Assembly (NCBI RefSeq): GCF_000963965.1
Contig: NZ_BAMX01000024.1
Span: forward strand, 186,001-250,000
Direction of reading: 5' to 3'
Origin: Acetobacter orientalis
GTDB lineage: Bacteria; Pseudomonadota; Alphaproteobacteria; Acetobacterales; Acetobacteraceae
Length of the DNA: 64,000 nt
Under the pieces are notes generated by a model that saw only the letters and a program-made list of their open reading frames with translations, was not told where the DNA came from and ran no database searches. The position numbers and the translations under genes were made by a program. Shown in pieces: positions 15,721 to 24,169 of this stretch (position 1 is the first letter of the stretch; each line of letters starts with the position of its first letter).

Positions 15721-15876
15721 CGGCTTGCTCGGTAATCAGGCACGGAATATAGCCTTGAAAAACACAGTGAACACAAAGCCGGTATAAACGGCCCTAGTAA
15801 GGCGCTTCACATGAAGCGGTGCGCAGTCTAGGAAAGCTGCACGCCAAACGCAACCAGAGGAACCCACCTGTAAGCC

Positions 15877-16401
15877 ATGGATAGCACGTTTCTTAATAAA
15901 GTGGCGGCCGCTATCCTGCTGAGTGTTGGTTCAGCATGGTTGGCGAGTGTTGTTGGGGGGGGTGTTGTGCCTACAATAATGCCTGCCAAGCCTGCAATGA
16001 GTGTGCCGGGTTTGGAGCGTGTGGCTATTCAACCCTATATGGCCCATGCTGATGCGGCGCGTGGTGCTGTATTAGTGCAGGCAATTTGTGGCAGTTGTCA
16101 TGCGCTGCAACCTCAGGCAAGACAAAGTGTCGGCCCGGTTTTAGGGGGCGTTGCGGGGCGGCCTATTGGTTCAGACCCTCAATATGCTTATTCTCCTGCT
16201 CTTGTGGCGTTGCGGGCGCAAGTGTGGTCAGACCAAAACCTGTCAGACTGGTTAACGGCCCCTGCCCGTTTTGCACCGGGTACGCGTATGTCGCTTATGG
16301 GCTTACCTAACGTTGCACAACGCGCAGATATTATTGCGTATTTGCACACCCTAAATCCTTCGCCGCCTCCCTCTCAGTCTCTCGAAAAGAGCAAGCCATG
16401 A
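15877..16401 (+). CDS. Membrane-anchored class I cytochrome c
   Basis: 174 residues. A hydrophobic N-terminal segment (about 9-30) should anchor it to the inner membrane with the domain in the periplasm. One c-type haem site, CGSCH, has C71, C74 and H75. The likely axial methionine is M138 or M141 in GTRMSLMGLP, and a Y-x-YSPAL element matches CycM/cytochrome c552-like proteins. These carry electrons between the bc1 complex and oxidases. The stop overlaps the hisN start by four bases (ATGA). Confidence 0.88.
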   Translation: MDSTFLNKVAAAILLSVGSAWLASVVGGGVVPTIMPAKPAMSVPGLERVAIQPYMAHADAARGAVLVQAICGSCHALQPQARQSVGPVLGGVAGRPIGSDPQYAYSPALVALRAQVWSDQNLSDWLTAPARFAPGTRMSLMGLPNVAQRADIIAYLHTLNPSPPPSQSLEKSKP

Positions 16402-17210
16402 AGCCTGAAGCGTTAGACCATTACCTAAGCGTTGCAACCATGATGGCAGACGCTGCACGCTGCGTTATTCGCCCTTGGTTTAGAGCACCTCTGGCGGTGG
16501 TGGATAAAGCCGATTCAAGCCCAGTAACAATTGCCGACCGTACAGCTGAGCGCGTTATGCGTGCAATTTTGGCTGAGCGCTTGCCCGATCATGGCGTTTT
16601 TGGTGAAGAATTTGGGCTTGAAAATGAACAGGCTGACTACCGCTGGCTGCTTGACCCCGTTGATGGTACCCGCTCGTTTGTGACTGGCCGCCCTGTTTTT
16701 GGTACGCTCATTGCGCTGTTAAAAAATGGCGTACCCATATTGGGGGTAATCGACCAAGCTGTAACGCAAGAGCGTTGGGTGGGGGTTGCAGGCCGCCTAA
16801 CGCAGTTTGCCTCACCTTTTGGTGGACAGGCTGTAACGCGCCATTGTGCAACGCTTGCACAGGCTGAGTTGTCTTGCACTTCTCCCGAAATGCTGGAACT
16901 GGCACCGCACGATGGGTGGAAGGCGCTCAAAAATGCCGCAAAACGTATGACGTGGGGCGGAGACTGCTATGCTTACGGGCTGCTAGCGTTGGGGCAGATT
17001 GATATTATTGCCGAATGTGACATGAACCCATGGGACTGGGCCGCTTTAGTGCCTGTGATTGAAGGGGCTGGTGGCAGAATAACAGCATGGGACGGCTCTG
17101 CACTACGCTATGATGGTGACCGTACTGTGCTGGCTGTGGGCGATGCAAAACTGCACGCAAAAGCCGTTGAAATGTTAGCCCAAAGCAACACTGGAAAGTC
17201 GTCTACCTGA
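16398..17210 (+). CDS. hisN: Histidinol-phosphatase, inositol-monophosphatase family (HisN type)
   Basis: 270 residues with IMPase metal ligands: E70/E71 in GEEFG, D86 and D89 in LDPVDGTRSF, and the aspartate of PWDWAALVP. The SPVTIADR, GTLIALL and GGDCYAYGLLA blocks are the pattern I associate with HisN-type histidinol-phosphate phosphatases, which perform the penultimate histidine step. No other his genes are nearby. It is translationally coupled to the cytochrome c gene. A different IMPase-family substrate remains possible. Confidence 0.8.
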   Translation: MKPEALDHYLSVATMMADAARCVIRPWFRAPLAVVDKADSSPVTIADRTAERVMRAILAERLPDHGVFGEEFGLENEQADYRWLLDPVDGTRSFVTGRPVFGTLIALLKNGVPILGVIDQAVTQERWVGVAGRLTQFASPFGGQAVTRHCATLAQAELSCTSPEMLELAPHDGWKALKNAAKRMTWGGDCYAYGLLALGQIDIIAECDMNPWDWAALVPVIEGAGGRITAWDGSALRYDGDRTVLAVGDAKLHAKAVEMLAQSNTGKSST

Positions 17211-17292
17211 GATTATCGCTCTGGGTGTCTATGAATTTTGTGTGTTTTGAGATACGCCTGCCCTTCGGCACAACAAGTATGGTCTTTCCGAT

Positions 17293-18546
17293 ATGAGCAC
17301 GTACCTGTCCCTTCCTAAGGACAAGATCCGCATTCTGCTACTTGAGGGCGTTCACGACAGTGCCGTCGCGCTCCTCAAAGCCAGCGGGTATGAAAACGTG
17401 GTTCGCCACAAAGGCGCACTTGAAGGAGACGCCTTAGAAAAGGCGCTCGAGGGCGTGCACATTGTCGGTATCCGATCACGGACGCAACTGACCAAAGAGG
17501 TCATTGAAAAAGCTGATAGGCTTATGGCTATTGGGTGCTTCTGTATCGGCACCAATCAGGTAGATCTTGAAGCTGCCCGCATGAACGGTATTCCCGTTTT
17601 TAATGCGCCATATAGCAACACACGCTCAGTTGCTGAGCTGGTTGTGGGTGAAATTGTGATGCTGATGCGTCGTATTTTCCCACGTTCAGTTGCCTGCCAT
17701 GAGGGCGAATGGAACAAATCTGCAACCAATAGCTGGGAAGTGCGCGGTAAAACCCTTGGTATTGTGGGGTACGGCTCTATTGGCTCACAGCTTTCTGTGT
17801 TGGCAGAAGCTTTTGGTATGCGTGTGCTTTATTATGATGTGGTCGATAAGTTGGGGCATGGTAATGCCTCTGCTGTTGGCACATTGGATGAACTTCTGGC
17901 TGAAAGCGATGTAGTAAGCCTGCATGTACCGCAGTTGCCTACCACCAAAAATCTGATGGGTGAAGCACAGATACGCGCCATGAAAAAAGGCTCGTTCCTG
18001 ATTAACAATGCCCGCGGCAATGTTGTTGATCTCGATGCCTTGGCTGCGGCCCTGAAAGACGGCCATCTGCTTGGTGCGGCTATCGACGTATTCCCCAAAG
18101 AACCAAAAGGCCCGGCAGATAAACTTGCTACGCCGCTTATGGGTTTAGACAACGTCATTCTTACGCCGCATATTGGCGGTTCTACCGCAGAAGCGCAGGA
18201 ACGTATTGGCGTTGAAGTGGCTCGTAAGCTGGTAGAATATTCAGACGTTGGCTCTACTTTTGGTGCTGTGAACTTCCCTGGTGTGCAGTTGCCGCAAAGC
18301 CCACGTGGCACGCGCTTTATGCATGTGCACCAGAATATTCCTGGCATGATGATGCGCTTGAACGAAATTTTCTTGCACGAAACGTGCAACGTTACAGCGC
18401 AGTTTCTGCAAACTGATGGCGATATTGGGTATGTGGTGATTGAGGCTGATACAGGCCACAACACAGACCTAGATGACCGCATTTTAGCAGCATTGCGCTC
18501 TCTTGAAGGCACAATTCGTGCACGTTTGATCTACAAAGGTCGTTAA
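17293..18546 (+). CDS. serA: D-3-phosphoglycerate dehydrogenase
   Basis: 417 residues, the E. coli-type length. It contains an NAD-binding GIVGYGSIGSQ motif (about 155-165), ARGNVVDLDAL and HIGGSTAEAQERIG with the catalytic histidine, plus a C-terminal ACT domain (about 345-415) that normally binds serine for feedback control. It starts serine synthesis from 3-phosphoglycerate. Its usual partner serC is not adjacent. The 82 bases upstream hold no obvious leader structure. Confidence 0.95.
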   Translation: MSTYLSLPKDKIRILLLEGVHDSAVALLKASGYENVVRHKGALEGDALEKALEGVHIVGIRSRTQLTKEVIEKADRLMAIGCFCIGTNQVDLEAARMNGIPVFNAPYSNTRSVAELVVGEIVMLMRRIFPRSVACHEGEWNKSATNSWEVRGKTLGIVGYGSIGSQLSVLAEAFGMRVLYYDVVDKLGHGNASAVGTLDELLAESDVVSLHVPQLPTTKNLMGEAQIRAMKKGSFLINNARGNVVDLDALAAALKDGHLLGAAIDVFPKEPKGPADKLATPLMGLDNVILTPHIGGSTAEAQERIGVEVARKLVEYSDVGSTFGAVNFPGVQLPQSPRGTRFMHVHQNIPGMMMRLNEIFLHETCNVTAQFLQTDGDIGYVVIEADTGHNTDLDDRILAALRSLEGTIRARLIYKGR

Positions 18547-18570
18547 GACAGCTAAAGGTAGGAGTGCGGG

Positions 18571-20070
18571 ATGATTAATGCTCGCATTCGCAGTTTTGCG
18601 TTTTCAGGAATCGAAGCCCGGCCAGTTTGGGTAGAGGTTCAAATATCTTCAGGTTTGCCTGCATTTCTTATTGTTGGGCTACCAGACAAAGCAGTCGGAG
18701 AGGCCCGAGAGCGCGTTCGGGCCTCTTTTACGTCTATAGGGTTAGCTCTTCCGGCAAAAAGAATAGTTGTTAACCTAGTCCCTGCCGATATACCCAAAGA
18801 AGGTTCCCATTTTGACTTACCTATAGCGTTGGCATTGCTAACCGCTATGGGGGTTATTCCTTTTGAGGAAGTTGCCCGCTTTAGTGCTGTGGGAGAACTT
18901 TCTCTGGATGGCAGCCTTAACCCGGTAGCAGGTGTGTTATCGGCTGCTATTGAAGCCGCTTCTTTAAATTTGGGTATTATCTGCCCCGCAGCACAGGGGG
19001 AAGAAGCCTTATGTGGGGGAGATAACGCGGTTCTCACTCCGGTTAATTTACCTGCGCTTATTAACCATTTTAATGGCGTGCAAATTTTGCAGCCCCCTAC
19101 TTTTACCGTAGCCCCTGCCCCATTAGCTGGACAGAGACCAGATTTGGCTGATGTGAAAGGTATGGAGACAGGCCGCCGCGCGTTGGAAATTGCGGCTGCT
19201 GGTGGGCATTCCCTTTTACTTTCTGGCCCACCGGGGGCCGGTAAGTCTATGCTTGCGGCCCGTTTGCCGGGGCTTTTACCAGACCTTACCCCCCAGGAAA
19301 GTTTAGAGGTATCGCGTATTTATAGTGCGGCAGGGCTCTTAACGGGTGGCAAGCCTTTACGCAGGCCGCCTTATAGAGAGCCACACCATTCTGCTAGCCA
19401 ACCTGCCCTGATAGGCGGAGGAGCAAAAGCAAAACCCGGTGAAATTAGTTTGGCAGACCACGGTGTTTTGTTTCTTGATGAGCTGCCGGAATTTTCAAAA
19501 ACCGCACTTGAAGCGTTACGGCAACCGTTAGAGACCGGGCGTGTAAGTATTGCCCGTGCTTTGGCGCATGTTACTTATCCTGCTCGGTTCCAGCTTATTG
19601 CAGCCATGAACCCGTGCCGGTGTGGCTACCTTGGCGATGCAAGTAAAGAATGCAGAAAAGCCCCGCGCTGCGGTGAAGATTATATGGCGCGTCTTTCTGG
19701 CCCTTTATTGGACAGAATAGATATTTGCGTTGCCATGCAGCCTTTTACCCCCTTGCATTACATGGCCGAGACTGCTGGGGAAGCAAGCGCCCCGGTTGCT
19801 GCGCGAGTTTTGGCGGCTCGGCAAAGACAATATAAACGGCAAGACGGCCAAAAAAATTGTGAGGCAGGGTTGGAAATTTTAGAGGTGTCTTCTGCTGCAC
19901 AAGATATGGCGCAAAAGGTTGCTGCACGTTTCCGGTTTTCTGCACGTGGCTACACACGCATGATGCGTGTGGCGCGCACAATAGCAGATTTAGCGTGTGA
20001 AGAAGCCGTTTTGGTCAATCATGTTGCGGAAGCTGCAACATATCGCCTACCAAGCGGCATGAAAGCGTAA
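18571..20070 (+). CDS. comM: ComM/YifB-family Mg chelatase-like AAA ATPase
   Basis: 499 residues, usual length. An N-terminal Lon-protease-like fold domain with the conserved GLPDKAVGEARERVRA region precedes a Mg chelatase AAA domain with Walker A GPPGAGKS and Walker B VLFLDELPEF. The cysteine-containing MNPCRCG-x-Y element and a C-terminal helical domain follow. ComM is a hexameric helicase that promotes branch migration during natural transformation in gamma-proteobacteria. An AGGAG ribosome-binding site precedes the start, 24 bases after serA. Confidence 0.93.
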   Translation: MINARIRSFAFSGIEARPVWVEVQISSGLPAFLIVGLPDKAVGEARERVRASFTSIGLALPAKRIVVNLVPADIPKEGSHFDLPIALALLTAMGVIPFEEVARFSAVGELSLDGSLNPVAGVLSAAIEAASLNLGIICPAAQGEEALCGGDNAVLTPVNLPALINHFNGVQILQPPTFTVAPAPLAGQRPDLADVKGMETGRRALEIAAAGGHSLLLSGPPGAGKSMLAARLPGLLPDLTPQESLEVSRIYSAAGLLTGGKPLRRPPYREPHHSASQPALIGGGAKAKPGEISLADHGVLFLDELPEFSKTALEALRQPLETGRVSIARALAHVTYPARFQLIAAMNPCRCGYLGDASKECRKAPRCGEDYMARLSGPLLDRIDICVAMQPFTPLHYMAETAGEASAPVAARVLAARQRQYKRQDGQKNCEAGLEILEVSSAAQDMAQKVAARFRFSARGYTRMMRVARTIADLACEEAVLVNHVAEAATYRLPSGMKA

Positions 20071-20077
20071 TGTTCAG

Positions 20078-20102
20078 ACCGCTCAGGAACGAGGCGAGCG
20101 GT
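20078..20102. terminator. Weak hairpin between convergent comM and metC
   Basis: ACCGCTC (20078-20084) pairs with GAGCGGT (20096-20102). No T-run follows on either strand, so termination by this element alone is doubtful. Confidence 0.35.
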
Positions 20103-20105
20103 ACT

Positions 20106-21311
20106 CTATTGCAGATATTTGAAAGCCTGTAGCAGATCTGCCTGAAGGTCTTCGATGTTTTCAAGGCCAATTTGCAGCCTAAAAGAGGGGCCAGCTCCAT
20201 CTATTGGAGCCGTGAAGTTACGGGTTAGACCTCCAGACGTAGGCAGAACAAGACTTTCGTACCCTCCCCACGATGCGCCAATACCAAAGCATTGCAGGTG
20301 GTTAATCATATTTTCCATACCTGCTTGAGAGTATTCTTTCTGCAAAACGACCCCAAAAAGACTGCCTGCGCCAGTAAAGTCGCGTGCCCACAGGGCATGG
20401 CCGGGGCAGCTTGGTAAGGCGGGGTGGAGTATTGTAGCAACCTGTGGCTGTTCTTGTAGCCACAGGGCTATATCTAAAGCCGAGCGGGCTTGGTGGGCTA
20501 GCCTTACCCCCATTGTGCGTAAACCGCGCAGTGTAAGCCAGCAGTCATCTGCCCCGGCGAGTTGACCCATTTCAATGGCGGTGTCGCGCAGTGTTTTCCA
20601 ATGGTGTTTTTGGTTTACTATTACTGCACCGGCAATAACGTCAGAATGGCCAGAAGGATATTTGGTAAGCGCTTGAATAGAAATATCTACACCGTGTTCA
20701 AACGGCGCGAAAATGCCAAAACCCCATGTGTTATCGAGCACAACCAAAGCATTATGCGCATGTGCGCACGCCGCAAGCATAGGTATATCCTGCACTTCAA
20801 AAGTGTGGCTGCCGGGGCTTTCTGTAAAGAGAATGCGGGTGTTGGGCTGAAAGAGCTTTTCAATTTCCTCAGCACTCGCCTGTGGTGGGTAATAGGTTGT
20901 GCTTACCCCAAAACGCTTAAGGGTGTTTTCTGCAAAACGCCGAGTGGGACCATAAACGCTATCTGGTATAAGGCAATGCTCTCCCGCTTGCATGAAGGCC
21001 AAAAAGGGCATGGTGCATGCTGCTAAGCCTGAGCTAACAATTTGGCAGTCACTGCCCCCTTCAAGGGTGGCAATAGCTTTTTCCAACTCATGCTGTACGG
21101 GCGTGCCCATGGCGCCGTAAATATATTCGTGCTCGTACCGTCGGCGGCCTTGCGTGTTCATGTCTTCCAGCGTTGGGAAGAGAACAGTTGAACCGCGCGT
21201 TAATGGAAGATTAACCGAGGTGCCTTCTGCTTGGGCAGAAGGACGTGCTTGCCGCACAAATGTGGAAGACAGCTTATTCCAGCCCCGTGTCACGTTAGAA
21301 TACGATGTCAT
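20106..21311 (-). CDS. metC: Cystathionine beta-lyase
   Basis: 401 residues, a Cys/Met-metabolism PLP enzyme. It has the GSTVLFPT start, YxYGAMGTPVQHELE, SSGLAACTMPFLAF, LDNTWGFG and the PLP-lysine motif ALTKYPSGHSDV. The WGF and YPSGHSD elements are typical of MetC rather than MetB/MetY. It converts cystathionine to homocysteine. It is coupled to the upstream sulfurtransferase gene by an ATGA overlap at 21308-21311, which suggests linked sulfur metabolism. Substrate breadth (cysteine desulfhydration) is possible. Confidence 0.92.
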   Translation of the reverse strand: MTSYSNVTRGWNKLSSTFVRQARPSAQAEGTSVNLPLTRGSTVLFPTLEDMNTQGRRRYEHEYIYGAMGTPVQHELEKAIATLEGGSDCQIVSSGLAACTMPFLAFMQAGEHCLIPDSVYGPTRRFAENTLKRFGVSTTYYPPQASAEEIEKLFQPNTRILFTESPGSHTFEVQDIPMLAACAHAHNALVVLDNTWGFGIFAPFEHGVDISIQALTKYPSGHSDVIAGAVIVNQKHHWKTLRDTAIEMGQLAGADDCWLTLRGLRTMGVRLAHQARSALDIALWLQEQPQVATILHPALPSCPGHALWARDFTGAGSLFGVVLQKEYSQAGMENMINHLQCFGIGASWGGYESLVLPTSGGLTRNFTAPIDGAGPSFRLQIGLENIEDLQADLLQAFKYLQ

Positions 21312-22159
21312 GCTGCGGTATCTTCCTTCTCAACGGGGGCATCTGGTGTCGCGCCCCACTCGGCCCATGAGCCATCGTATAATGCGGTATCAGAAAATCC
21401 AGCAAGGTAGAGGCCAACAGAGAGTACGCTGGCTGTCATGCCAGAGCCGCAAGTTGTTACCGTTGGTATGCTGGAATTTAAGCCGCATTCTGTAAAAAAA
21501 TGTTTGAGTTCGACCGCTGTTAAAAAGCGATTATGAGCGTCAAGCAGTTTTTTGAAAGGAATATTAATAGCACCGGGCATATGGCCAGAGGCTAAGCCTG
21601 GCCTAGGTTCTGCTACGCGCCCGTAAAAACGATCGGCTGAGCGAGCGTCTATAATTTGGTGTGTGCCATGCTGAACAGAGGCCAGCATATCTCCCAACCC
21701 TTTTAGGTGGGTATAATAAGGGCGGCTACGGTACACAGCTGGTTCGGGTATGTTTGTGGGGCCGCTTTCTGTGGTGCCTTCATGTCGTAGCCATTCGGGC
21801 AAACCGCCATCAAGAACATACACGTTCTGGTGTCCAAAAAGGCATGTTAACCACCACCCGCGGCAGGCGGAGGCCACATTGCCTTGATCATAAAAAACAA
21901 CAGTATCTGTTGTTTTAATACCCAGAGCGCCAAATAAATGCTCAAACCGTGCTTGTGTTGGTACGGCGTGGGGCTGTGTGCTCTCAGAGTCTGAAAAAAC
22001 ATTATGATCAAAATAAAGGCTACCCGGTATGTGGGCCTGTTCAAAACATTCCTGAATATTAAACGCATCACCTGGCAATAGAGCTGTTGCATCAAGTATG
22101 CGCAGGTTAGGTGCGCCAAGGCGCTCTTTTAGCGCTGTAACTGAAATGAGTGCTGACAT
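21308..22159 (-). CDS. sseA: 3-mercaptopyruvate/thiosulfate sulfurtransferase (rhodanese)
   Basis: 283 residues from ATG 22159 with GGAG 9 bases upstream. A TTG at 22174 is less likely. Two tandem rhodanese domains are visible: an inactive N-terminal one with YDQGNVASACRGWW and a C-terminal one with the active cysteine in TTCGSGMTA. The CGSG(M/V)T loop is characteristic of mercaptopyruvate sulfurtransferases. It moves sulfane sulfur to thiols or cyanide. Its stop overlaps the metC start. Confidence 0.9.
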   Translation of the reverse strand: MSALISVTALKERLGAPNLRILDATALLPGDAFNIQECFEQAHIPGSLYFDHNVFSDSESTQPHAVPTQARFEHLFGALGIKTTDTVVFYDQGNVASACRGWWLTCLFGHQNVYVLDGGLPEWLRHEGTTESGPTNIPEPAVYRSRPYYTHLKGLGDMLASVQHGTHQIIDARSADRFYGRVAEPRPGLASGHMPGAINIPFKKLLDAHNRFLTAVELKHFFTECGLNSSIPTVTTCGSGMTASVLSVGLYLAGFSDTALYDGSWAEWGATPDAPVEKEDTAA

Positions 22160-22253
22160 AGCATTAGGCTCCAAAATTTATTGGAGTTTAAAAGCAAATC
22201 TGTGCCGTTGTAAAAATGATTGCGCAGGCAAAAACGTAACGCTGTAGCCTGCA

Positions 22254-22283
22254 GATTGGTAACACCAGGAGAGGTTGCCAATC
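22254..22283 (+). repeat. Inverted repeat upstream of the AI-2E-family gene
   Basis: GATTGGTAAC (22254-22263) and GTTGCCAATC (22274-22283) form a 10-bp stem with one U-G pair and a 10-base loop, about 100 bases before the start at 22380. It may be an operator or leader hairpin; the rest of 22160-22379 shows nothing else clear. Confidence 0.35.
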
Positions 22284-22379
22284 TACTAGGCGGGCTGTAA
22301 CGCATCCTTACTGCATATATATGTAAAAAAGAGTATTTGAGGGCCAGACAAACTCCCTAAAGCGTGGTTAAGTAAGAGT

Positions 22380-23468
22380 ATGCTTAATCATGGCGGTATC
22401 ACCACGGAGCGAATTTTGTTGGGGCTTTTGCTCTGCGGGATTGCTTATGGCTGCCTGATTGTTTTGGCCCCATTTTCTTCAGCGCTCATGTGGGCCGCTG
22501 TGCTGACGTACACCACGTGGCCTATTTACCAGTATTTGCGCAGGCGGCTACGGCCGGTTACGGCAAGTATGGTCATGAGCCTTCTGTGTGCTGTGGGGTT
22601 TGTTATTCCACTGGCGTTTCTTGCCTCGGCTACTGTTTCGGCTGGGCCAAGATGGGCTCTTAGGCTCAACGCTCTTTTTGGTGTATCGCACGATCTCCCG
22701 CCCCCGCCTCAATGGTTGGTTAAGCTGCCTATGTTTGGGCAAGAGCTTGCGTTGAAGTGGGAGCATATGGCCCATAACGTAGACCATATTGGTACAGAAA
22801 TACGACCATATGCCGGAGACATCATTCAGTCTTTGCTTGTGTTGGTTATGCAGGTTGCCAATGGGGCGCTACACCTTGTTATGGCACTGTTTATTGCCTT
22901 CTTTTTTTGGCTCAGTGGTACATCTTTAGTTGATACGTTTTCTGCTGTCATAATTCGTATTGCAGGCCCGCATGCCGGGCGGCATCTACATCTAATTGGC
23001 GGCACTGTGCGCGGTACCGTTTATGGTATTTTGGGTACAGCTATCATACAGGGGCTGCTCACTGGTTTAGGGTTTTGGTTAACAAATCTTTCTGAGCCTG
23101 TGCTGTTTGGGGTGTTAGCCTCTTTTCTCGCTGTCTTACCTGTTGGTGCCCCCTTGGTTTGGATACCTGCTGGTATTTGGCTGCTGGTAGATCACCAAAT
23201 CTGGCATGGTGTGGCTCTTCTGCTTTATGGAGTGGTTTTCATTTCTGGTGCAGATCATATTATTCGCCCATTTTTTATAGCACGTGGGGCTAAGCTTCCT
23301 TATCTTTTAACAGTATTAGGCGTTATAGGCGGCGTATTGGCGTTTGGCGGTCTGGGTATTTTTCTGGGGCCAATTCTTCTTGCTATCGGTTTTACTTTAA
23401 CAGTCGATTACGCTGGCCGGGGGCATGCAGCCTTGCTGCCAACAGATGATAAACGGAGTATGCCTTAA
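22380..23468 (+). CDS. AI-2E family transporter / PerM-like permease
   Basis: 362 residues and very hydrophobic, with about eight membrane segments: paired helices near 15-80, a soluble stretch with an amphipathic region around 95-150, and the C-terminal block of five or more helices. The DxIIRPFFIARGAKLPYLL and GGLGIFLGPILLAIGF elements are hallmarks of the family. Members include the AI-2 exporter TqsA and Na+/H+ antiporters, so the transported species cannot be named. Its stop overlaps the next start by one base (TAATG). Confidence 0.88.
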   Translation: MLNHGGITTERILLGLLLCGIAYGCLIVLAPFSSALMWAAVLTYTTWPIYQYLRRRLRPVTASMVMSLLCAVGFVIPLAFLASATVSAGPRWALRLNALFGVSHDLPPPPQWLVKLPMFGQELALKWEHMAHNVDHIGTEIRPYAGDIIQSLLVLVMQVANGALHLVMALFIAFFFWLSGTSLVDTFSAVIIRIAGPHAGRHLHLIGGTVRGTVYGILGTAIIQGLLTGLGFWLTNLSEPVLFGVLASFLAVLPVGAPLVWIPAGIWLLVDHQIWHGVALLLYGVVFISGADHIIRPFFIARGAKLPYLLTVLGVIGGVLAFGGLGIFLGPILLAIGFTLTVDYAGRGHAALLPTDDKRSMP

Positions 23469-24169
23469 TGCGGCGCCCTTTCCCGTTATTTAAGCCTACT
23501 TTGTTACACCGCAAACGGGCACCGGCAGTTGGAAGCAAAGCTGAAACCTGCAAAATTGTAAGCTGGAATTTGCTGCGTAAAACAGGTGCAACAGTGCATG
23601 ACGTTGTCGCACTGATGGAGGCAGAGCAGCCTGATATTTTACTGATGCAAGAAGCAACAGAAGAAATAAATGTGCTGCCCGATATTATGGGGGGATATTA
23701 TGCACGCTCCCCTCTACCAGGCCGCATACATGGTGTAGCATGTTGGAGCCGCACCCCATTTGCTCGGCCACCACGTGCTTGCACAATACCTTCTGGCCCC
23801 CTTGTAAAGCGGCATGTGCAAATTCTTGAATGTGGAGAGTTTTCGTTAGCAAACGTACATCTCTCACATGGTCAGGTGCTTAACCGGCGGCAGTTGCGCC
23901 GTATTGCAGCCCTTTTACATGCTCCATGCGCTATTTTGGGCGACTTTAACCTTGTTGGCCCTACTATGGTGCCAGGTTTTCAAGATGTAGGGCCTAAAGC
24001 CCCCACACATAAAATGGTTGATATTCTGCCTATTCGTCTTGATCGGTGTTTAGTCAAAGGTATGAACTGTGTAGAGGCACGCGTTTTACCTGTTTTTGCG
24101 TCAGACCATAGGCCTATAGCTGTTAGGCTGGTGCCTCAAATTAGTGCAAATTTTTCTGTTGCGTCATAA
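23468..24169 (+). CDS. Endonuclease/exonuclease/phosphatase (EEP) family protein
   Basis: 233 residues. It shows the EEP fold order: SWNLLRKTG with the metal-binding asparagine, DILLMQEATEE with the catalytic glutamate, LANVHLSHGQ, ILGDFNLVG with the GDFN motif, and SDHRPIAV with the catalytic histidine. Members hydrolyse phosphodiesters in nucleic acids, lipids or sugars; the target is unknown. Translation is coupled to the preceding permease gene. Its last six bases overlap the end of the convergent cls gene. Basic N-terminal residues are not a signal peptide. Confidence 0.85.
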   Translation: MRRPFPLFKPTLLHRKRAPAVGSKAETCKIVSWNLLRKTGATVHDVVALMEAEQPDILLMQEATEEINVLPDIMGGYYARSPLPGRIHGVACWSRTPFARPPRACTIPSGPLVKRHVQILECGEFSLANVHLSHGQVLNRRQLRRIAALLHAPCAILGDFNLVGPTMVPGFQDVGPKAPTHKMVDILPIRLDRCLVKGMNCVEARVLPVFASDHRPIAVRLVPQISANFSVAS

